From an uncultured Acidimicrobiia bacterium (GTDB taxonomy: Bacteria > Actinomycetota > Acidimicrobiia > UBA5794): DNA of 6,541 nt. Shown here piece after piece: positions 6,230 to 6,541 of the stretch (its first letter is position 1; each line of letters starts with the position of its first letter). The notes below the pieces were generated by a model that was not told the DNA's origin, made no database searches, and saw nothing but the letters and a program-made list of their open reading frames with translations. The stretch spans positions 1 through 6,541 of the forward strand of contig CAJQOW010000101.1 in NCBI GenBank assembly GCA_905480055.1, in the 5' to 3' direction. The translations under genes and the position numbers were made by a program.

Positions 6230-6417
6230 CAGCTGTCACCCTGGACCGTTGTGCTGGTCGATGACGTGGTTGTCGAAGTGGTTGAGGACGTCACGGTGTC
6301 CTCGGCACTGTCGTCAGCGGACAAGTCAACAGGTGTGAAGCCGACGATGACTTTGACGTAGTCGACCTCTGAAAGGTTCGCCGCGGGCTCGACGGACGCG
6401 CAATCTGCGGGGCCAGG
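6229..6417 (-). CDS. mreC: MreC C-terminal fragment; frame is closed upstream by a stop
   Basis: This is the last 62 residues of an MreC-like protein, the periplasmic elongasome scaffold that contacts PBP2. The segment VEPAANLSEVDYVKVIVG is the usual end of the MreC beta domain. It is followed by a 27-residue acidic then Thr/Ser-rich tail ending in VQGDS. The stop TGA overlaps the mreD start. Upstream, the same frame meets a TAA at 6418-6420, and beyond it no frame on the minus strand reads as MreC. Residues before VEP (PGPADCAS) are already doubtful. Possible causes are a misjoined contig end, an insertion, or a frameshift with strong divergence. mreC is normally needed for rod shape, so a chimeric sequence end is my first guess. 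Confidence 0.75.
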   Translation of the reverse strand, partial: PGPADCASVEPAANLSEVDYVKVIVGFTPVDLSADDSAEDTVTSSTTSTTTSSTSTTVQGDS

Positions 6418-6541
6418 TTAGCGACCCCTGAAACAGCTGAGAGGACTGTGAATGTAGCGAGGCCAACCGCCAAGCCCTATGCAGAGCGCCTGGACGCTCT
6501 CGTGCCTGGAGAATACCTGGTTATCGGTAGCTTCACTGAAC
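6373..6541 (+). other. Unrecognised plus-strand open frame in the right-hand tail
   Basis: After the TGA at 6370-6372 this plus-strand frame stays open for 56 codons and runs off the right edge. The part from about 6421 has balanced, protein-like composition, ending in LDALVPGEYLVIGSFTE. The only candidate start is GTG at 6448, with AGAGG unusually close (3 nt), so it may instead be the interior of a gene entering from a join near 6400-6420. The first 20 or so codons are antisense to the MreC fragment and are not expected to be coding. I do not recognise a family. An open frame of this length at high GC can arise by chance. Confidence 0.25.

Noticed and set aside
6291..6473. Minus-strand TTG-started frame with a hydrophobic beginning
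   Set aside because: It overlaps the certain MreC C-terminus out of frame, its second half is a shadow of that fragment, and the start is a rare TTG without a ribosome binding site.
1..6541. CRISPR array, tRNA, rRNA, transposase or integrase
   Set aside because: Looked for regularly spaced direct repeats, cloverleaf-like segments and recombinase motifs; none seen.

Overview
The window is a high-GC bacterial segment (roughly 60% G+C by eye) carrying the downstream half of a cell-elongation gene cluster, all on the minus strand. Read in the direction of transcription, from the right edge to the left, the order is: end of mreC, mreD, a class B transpeptidase (PBP2, mrdA), rodA, a type II thymidine kinase (tdk), and the N-terminal 334 codons of a ribonuclease E/G gene (rne), which runs off the left edge. 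No convincing complete gene lies on the plus strand. Most long plus-strand open frames are antisense shadows of these genes.

The organism is most likely an actinomycete-grade bacterium (Actinomycetota), and my best guess is Acidimicrobiia. The reasons are the high GC, the mre-pbp2-rodA block with an RNase E/G gene downstream (an arrangement also known in Streptomyces), the basic N-terminal extension on RNase E, Thr/Ser-rich linkers followed by acidic runs in exported proteins, and a thymidine kinase start with no Shine-Dalgarno but a -10-like hexamer just upstream. This placement is inference and I could not search databases.

Region by region. 6421-6541: about 120 bases that do not continue mreC in any frame; a plus-strand frame is open here, so this may be a contig-end join or an insertion. 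6229-6417: the last 62 residues of MreC, with a Ser/Thr-rich tail. 5720-6229: MreD. 3192-5723: an unusually long PBP2 (843 residues) with two extra segments in its transpeptidase half. 2023-3192: RodA. 1957-2022: a 66-base gap with the probable tdk promoter. 1360-1956: Tdk. 1004-1359: a 356-base non-coding leader rich in inverted repeats ahead of rne. 1-1003: start of RNase E/G.

How they work together: MreC and MreD are membrane scaffolds of the elongasome, RodA polymerises glycan strands and PBP2 cross-links them. The mreC/mreD, mreD/mrdA and mrdA/rodA junctions overlap by 1, 4 and 1 bases, which implies one mRNA with coupled translation. Tdk (thymidine salvage) and RNase E (RNA decay and processing) lie on the same strand but are separated by real gaps and probably have their own signals.

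The points most worth a second look are the roughly 170-residue insert in PBP2, the hairpin-rich rne leader with a 7-bp stem placed 2 nt from the ribosome binding site, and the abrupt end of mreC homology near 6400-6420.
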